From NCBI GenBank assembly GCA_945903675.1, contig CAMDOP010000158.1, positions 1 through 7,527 of the forward strand: a DNA stretch of 7,527 bases, read 5' to 3'. Both the position numbers and the translations under genes were made by a program. Under the pieces are notes generated by a model. That model was given only the letters and a program-made list of their open reading frames with translations. It did no database searches and was not told the origin of the DNA. Each line of letters begins with the position of its first letter. The stretch's first letter is position 1. Positions 5,565 to 7,527 of the stretch are shown piece after piece. The DNA comes from Crenothrix polyspora. GTDB lineage: Bacteria; Pseudomonadota; Gammaproteobacteria; Methylococcales; Methylomonadaceae.

Positions 5565-6692
5565 TCATTTAAAAGGTAGATAGTGAGTTGCTACCTGCTT
5601 ATATTGCAGCACCTCTTTTCGTTCTTCCTCTAAAAAATGCTCGACAGCTTTTGCGTACCGCTCATCCTTAAGCCAATGTGCAGAGTACGTTGTGACGGGT
5701 TCAAAACCTCTAGCAATTTTATGTTCGCCTTGAGCACCGGAATCAAAGCGCTTTAAGCCCTGTTTTATACAATAATCAAGACCTTGGTAATAACAGGCTT
5801 CAAAATGTAGGCTATGATAGTCTTCATAACATCCCCAATAACGCCCATATAAAGTATCGTCACCTATAAAACTTAAAGCCGCAGCGACAGGTTGCTCATC
5901 TTTAAGCGCTAGTATTAATAATAAATGCTCACCCATGGTGGCGGCAATTTGTTTAAAAAATGCCAGATTCAAATAGGGCTGAGAATTTCTTTTCAAATAC
6001 GTCAATGAGTACAACTGAAAAAATGTCTGCCACTGCTGATCATTGACATCTGATCCTGAAATACGCAGAAGCTGAACCCCCTGCTCTTCTACTCGACGAC
6101 GTTCACGCTTTATCATTTTTCGTTTACTGGCATTCATGGTATTCAAAAAAGCATTGAAATCAGTATAGCCTTGATTAAACCATTGAAACTGTACACCCTC
6201 TCGTATACTTAGAGCCAATGTTCGCAATGATTCTAACTGTGGTAACTCAGGAAACAAACAATGCCATGAAGAAATATTATGCTGTTGCGCATGTTGCTTA
6301 ATAAAATCCAACATTAAACGCATCACAGCCAGCGTATCAATACCTTCATGCACAACTACTCGAGGTCCTTGGCAAGGTGTAAACGGAATAGCGCACAGTA
6401 ACTTTGGATAATAGTCCAAGCCCTGCTGATGATAAGCTTGCGCCCATGACTGATCAAACACATATTCGCCCCAAGAATGTTGTTTAATATACATCGGCAT
6501 AAATGCGAGCAATTGATTTTTCTTTATGACTAACAAATGTGCAGCTAGCCAACCGCTATGCTCGCAAACTGCACCACTTTGCTCTAGCGCCAATAAAAAC
6601 TCATGACGCATAAATGGATAAGCAGTACCAGCCAGATTATTCCATGCTACGGCATCAACTTCAGTCATACTGTTAATTTGTTTTACTTCCAT
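5565..6692 (-). CDS. FemAB-like/GNAT-fold N-acyltransferase family protein (COG3146, DUF482)
   Basis: The 375-aa product has the conserved pattern of the DUF482/COG3146 family, often labelled peptidoglycan biosynthesis protein or predicted N-acyltransferase; no precise substrate is established to my knowledge. Visible blocks include YVFDQSWAQAYHQQGLDYY (77-95), IPFTPCQGPR (102-111), a basic KRKMIKRERRRV (190-201), GRYWGCYEDYHSLHFEACYY (283-302) and GAQGEHKIARGF (319-330), then TTYSAHW (334-340). These span the family's full length, so the gene looks intact. There is no signal peptide or membrane segment, so it is probably cytoplasmic. It converges on rapZ with 36 bp between stops and is divergent from the methyltransferase gene. 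No ribosome-binding site is clear before the ATG at 6692. The name's link to peptidoglycan is by distant FemAB similarity only and should be read as a fold statement. Confidence 0.88.
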   Translation of the reverse strand: MEVKQINSMTEVDAVAWNNLAGTAYPFMRHEFLLALEQSGAVCEHSGWLAAHLLVIKKNQLLAFMPMYIKQHSWGEYVFDQSWAQAYHQQGLDYYPKLLCAIPFTPCQGPRVVVHEGIDTLAVMRLMLDFIKQHAQQHNISSWHCLFPELPQLESLRTLALSIREGVQFQWFNQGYTDFNAFLNTMNASKRKMIKRERRRVEEQGVQLLRISGSDVNDQQWQTFFQLYSLTYLKRNSQPYLNLAFFKQIAATMGEHLLLILALKDEQPVAAALSFIGDDTLYGRYWGCYEDYHSLHFEACYYQGLDYCIKQGLKRFDSGAQGEHKIARGFEPVTTYSAHWLKDERYAKAVEHFLEEERKEVLQYKQVATHYLPFK

Positions 6693-6715
6693 TTTTAAAA
6701 CCAGTAAAGTTTAAA

Positions 6716-7342
6716 ATGACAGAATATTATCAAACAATTATACACATGAGCCATAAAGCTTTTTCTCAAGCCTGCGAAAATAACAAAGAACCTATATTGC
6801 AGATTATTCGCCAAGTATTTGCAAAAACTAGCCATGTTTTGGAAATTGGTAGCGGCACGGGCCAACATGCTTGTTATTTCTCCAAACACCTAACCCATTT
6901 AAGCTGGCAGCCTACCGATAAACCAGAAAATATCTCTGACATTAATTTATGGCAAGAAACCAGCACACAGACCAATTTAAAACCTGCAATAGCCTTGGAT
7001 ATCACTGATGAAATATGGCCCTTCGATCATTTAGACGCCGTATTTACAGCTAATACGCTACACATTATGAGTGAACAAGAAGTACAACTAGGCTTTTCTG
7101 AACTTAGCAAACGCTTAAATCCTAAGGCCTTACTGTGTATTTATGGCCCATTTAATTATAATGGCCGTTACACGAGTGACAGTAATGCCCGATTTGAACT
7201 CTGGCTTAAAAGCCAAAACCCCTTAAGCGGTATTAAAAATATTGAAGACATCCTATTGTTAGCGTCGAAACTAGGACTTAGTTTACTTAGTGATTTCGAC
7301 ATGCCCGCTAACAATCGTTTACTTGTTTTACAAAATAACTAA
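6716..7342 (+). CDS. DUF938 (METTL26-like) SAM-dependent methyltransferase family protein
   Basis: The product belongs to the DUF938 class of Rossmann-fold methyltransferase-like proteins, whose human member is METTL26; the substrate is not known to me. SAM-binding motif I is VLEIGSGTGQH (41-51), followed by the family-specific WQPTD (64-68). Further landmarks are TANTLHIMSE (111-120), YGPFNYNGRYTSDSNARF (143-160), a GIKNIED segment (172-178) and MPANNRLLVL (196-205). The 208 aa are about the family size and the chain is complete. The start is uncertain: ATG 6716 gives ten extra residues, whereas Met11 (ATG 6746, MSHKAFSQACENNKEPIL) begins closer to where family members typically start. Neither has a good ribosome-binding site. 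Starting at 6716 leaves only 23 bp to the divergent acyltransferase-family start; 6746 would leave 53. No terminator with a T-run follows; repeat DNA begins some 40 bases after the stop. Confidence 0.88.
   Translation: MTEYYQTIIHMSHKAFSQACENNKEPILQIIRQVFAKTSHVLEIGSGTGQHACYFSKHLTHLSWQPTDKPENISDINLWQETSTQTNLKPAIALDITDEIWPFDHLDAVFTANTLHIMSEQEVQLGFSELSKRLNPKALLCIYGPFNYNGRYTSDSNARFELWLKSQNPLSGIKNIEDILLLASKLGLSLLSDFDMPANNRLLVLQNN
6737..6742 (-). promoter_or_regulatory. Possible -10 box for the minus-strand acyltransferase-family gene
   Basis: On the minus strand these bases read TATAAT, an exact sigma-70 -10 consensus, about 45 bases before the ATG at 6692. No good -35 box lies 16-18 bp upstream; the nearest TTGAGA is 21 bp away, which is too far. 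It would lie inside or just upstream of the divergent methyltransferase gene, depending on that gene's true start. In AT-rich DNA a single hexamer match is weak evidence. Confidence 0.3.
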
Positions 7343-7388
7343 CTGATGTTACGCAGTCACAACGATTTATAAAAAAACAAATAATGAG

Positions 7389-7402
7389 GTCGCTATCGCG
7401 AC
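7389..7402. repeat. Inverted repeat 1 of the right-end element
   Basis: GTCGC (7389-7393) and GCGAC (7398-7402) are exact reverse complements around a four-base loop. It is short but GC-rich, and the first of three hairpins in the element. Confidence 0.6.
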
Positions 7403-7412
7403 GATGTGTTAA

Positions 7413-7430
7413 TCGGGTTATCGCACCCGA
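7413..7430. repeat. Inverted repeat 2 of the right-end element
   Basis: TCGGGT (7413-7418) and ACCCGA (7425-7430) form a perfect six-bp stem with a six-base loop. No T-run follows, so it is not a standard intrinsic terminator for the upstream methyltransferase gene, although it could slow or end transcription. Confidence 0.65.
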
Positions 7431-7436
7431 AGGCGA

Positions 7437-7470
7437 GATACTTTCTTTTGCGCAGCCTTTAGAAAGTATC
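7437..7470. repeat. Inverted repeat 3 of the right-end element (10-bp perfect arms)
   Basis: GATACTTTCT (7437-7446) and AGAAAGTATC (7461-7470) are exact reverse complements separated by 14 bases that themselves contain the palindrome TGCGCA. This is the most extended symmetry in the element and probably its structural core. Confidence 0.75.
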
Positions 7471-7527
7471 CAAAGAAAAGGCGGCTCGATTGCAGCTTCT
7501 TCCTGCGCTCCTCGGTTTTGTCGGGGG

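Larger units (their letters stand above)
7383..7527. repeat. GC-rich dispersed intergenic repeat element (right end cut by window)
   Basis: Composition shifts abruptly here from AT-rich to roughly balanced, and three inverted repeats follow one another (7389-7402, 7413-7430, 7437-7470). The run GATACTTTCTTTTGCG, the mirrored AGAAAGTATCCAAAGAAAAG, and the later TGCGCTCCTCGGTTTTGTCG resemble an interspersed intergenic element I recall from many gammaproteobacterial genomes, where it often gives rise to spurious arginine/lysine-rich ORF calls. One frame is open across 7437-7527, but it has the look of such a translation and no supported start, so I do not call a gene. The left boundary is estimated from composition. 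The 40 bases before it (7343-7382) show nothing notable. Confidence 0.6.

Noticed and set aside
7437..7527. Arg/Lys-rich open frame in the terminal repeat
   Set aside because: It has no supported start or ribosome-binding site and looks like the spurious translations this kind of intergenic repeat produces.
1..7527. CRISPR array, tRNA or rRNA genes, insertion sequences
   Set aside because: I saw no spaced direct repeats, no tRNA-like cloverleaf, no rRNA sequence and no transposase; genes are densely packed.

Overview
The window looks like an AT-rich gammaproteobacterial chromosome. The evidence is a co-directional gene order, kdsD-kdsC-lptC-lptA-lptB-rpoN-hpf-rapZ, that matches the well-known enterobacterial/pseudomonad cluster. 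The encoded proteins have near-standard lengths (KdsC 181, LptC 190, LptA 179, LptB 241, RpoN 481, Hpf 96, RapZ 285 aa) and family motifs that read through without breaks. I cannot name the genus from sequence alone.

Bases 1-5528 form one tightly packed plus-strand block. It opens with the 3' end of kdsD, cut by the window edge, followed by kdsC. Together these supply Kdo precursor synthesis. Next come lptC, lptA and lptB, which encode parts of the machine that moves finished LPS from the inner membrane across the periplasm. Several starts overlap the previous stop (ATGA junctions at kdsD/kdsC and kdsC/lptC; a 14-bp overlap at lptC/lptA), which points to translational coupling. rpoN (sigma-54), hpf (ribosome hibernation) and rapZ follow. 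The usual ptsN gene between hpf and rapZ is absent. In its place is a 57-bp gap holding a perfect 13-bp inverted repeat. No npr gene follows rapZ either.

Bases 5565-7342 hold two genes outside the cluster. A minus-strand FemAB-like/GNAT-fold N-acyltransferase family gene (COG3146/DUF482) converges on rapZ with only 36 bp between stop codons. A plus-strand DUF938-type (METTL26-like) methyltransferase gene is divergent from it, with 23 bp between the longest-ORF starts.

Bases 7343-7527 contain no gene that I can support. From about 7383 the composition becomes clearly more GC-rich, with three consecutive inverted repeats. It resembles a dispersed intergenic repeat seen in many gammaproteobacterial genomes, cut off by the window end.

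Most of the window is conserved housekeeping and I see no clear novel multi-gene system. The points most worth a second look are the perfect hairpin at the missing-ptsN position, a 27-codon ORF bridging lptA and lptB, a possible lipobox in LptA, the missing basic tail of RapZ, and the GC-rich repeat at the right edge.
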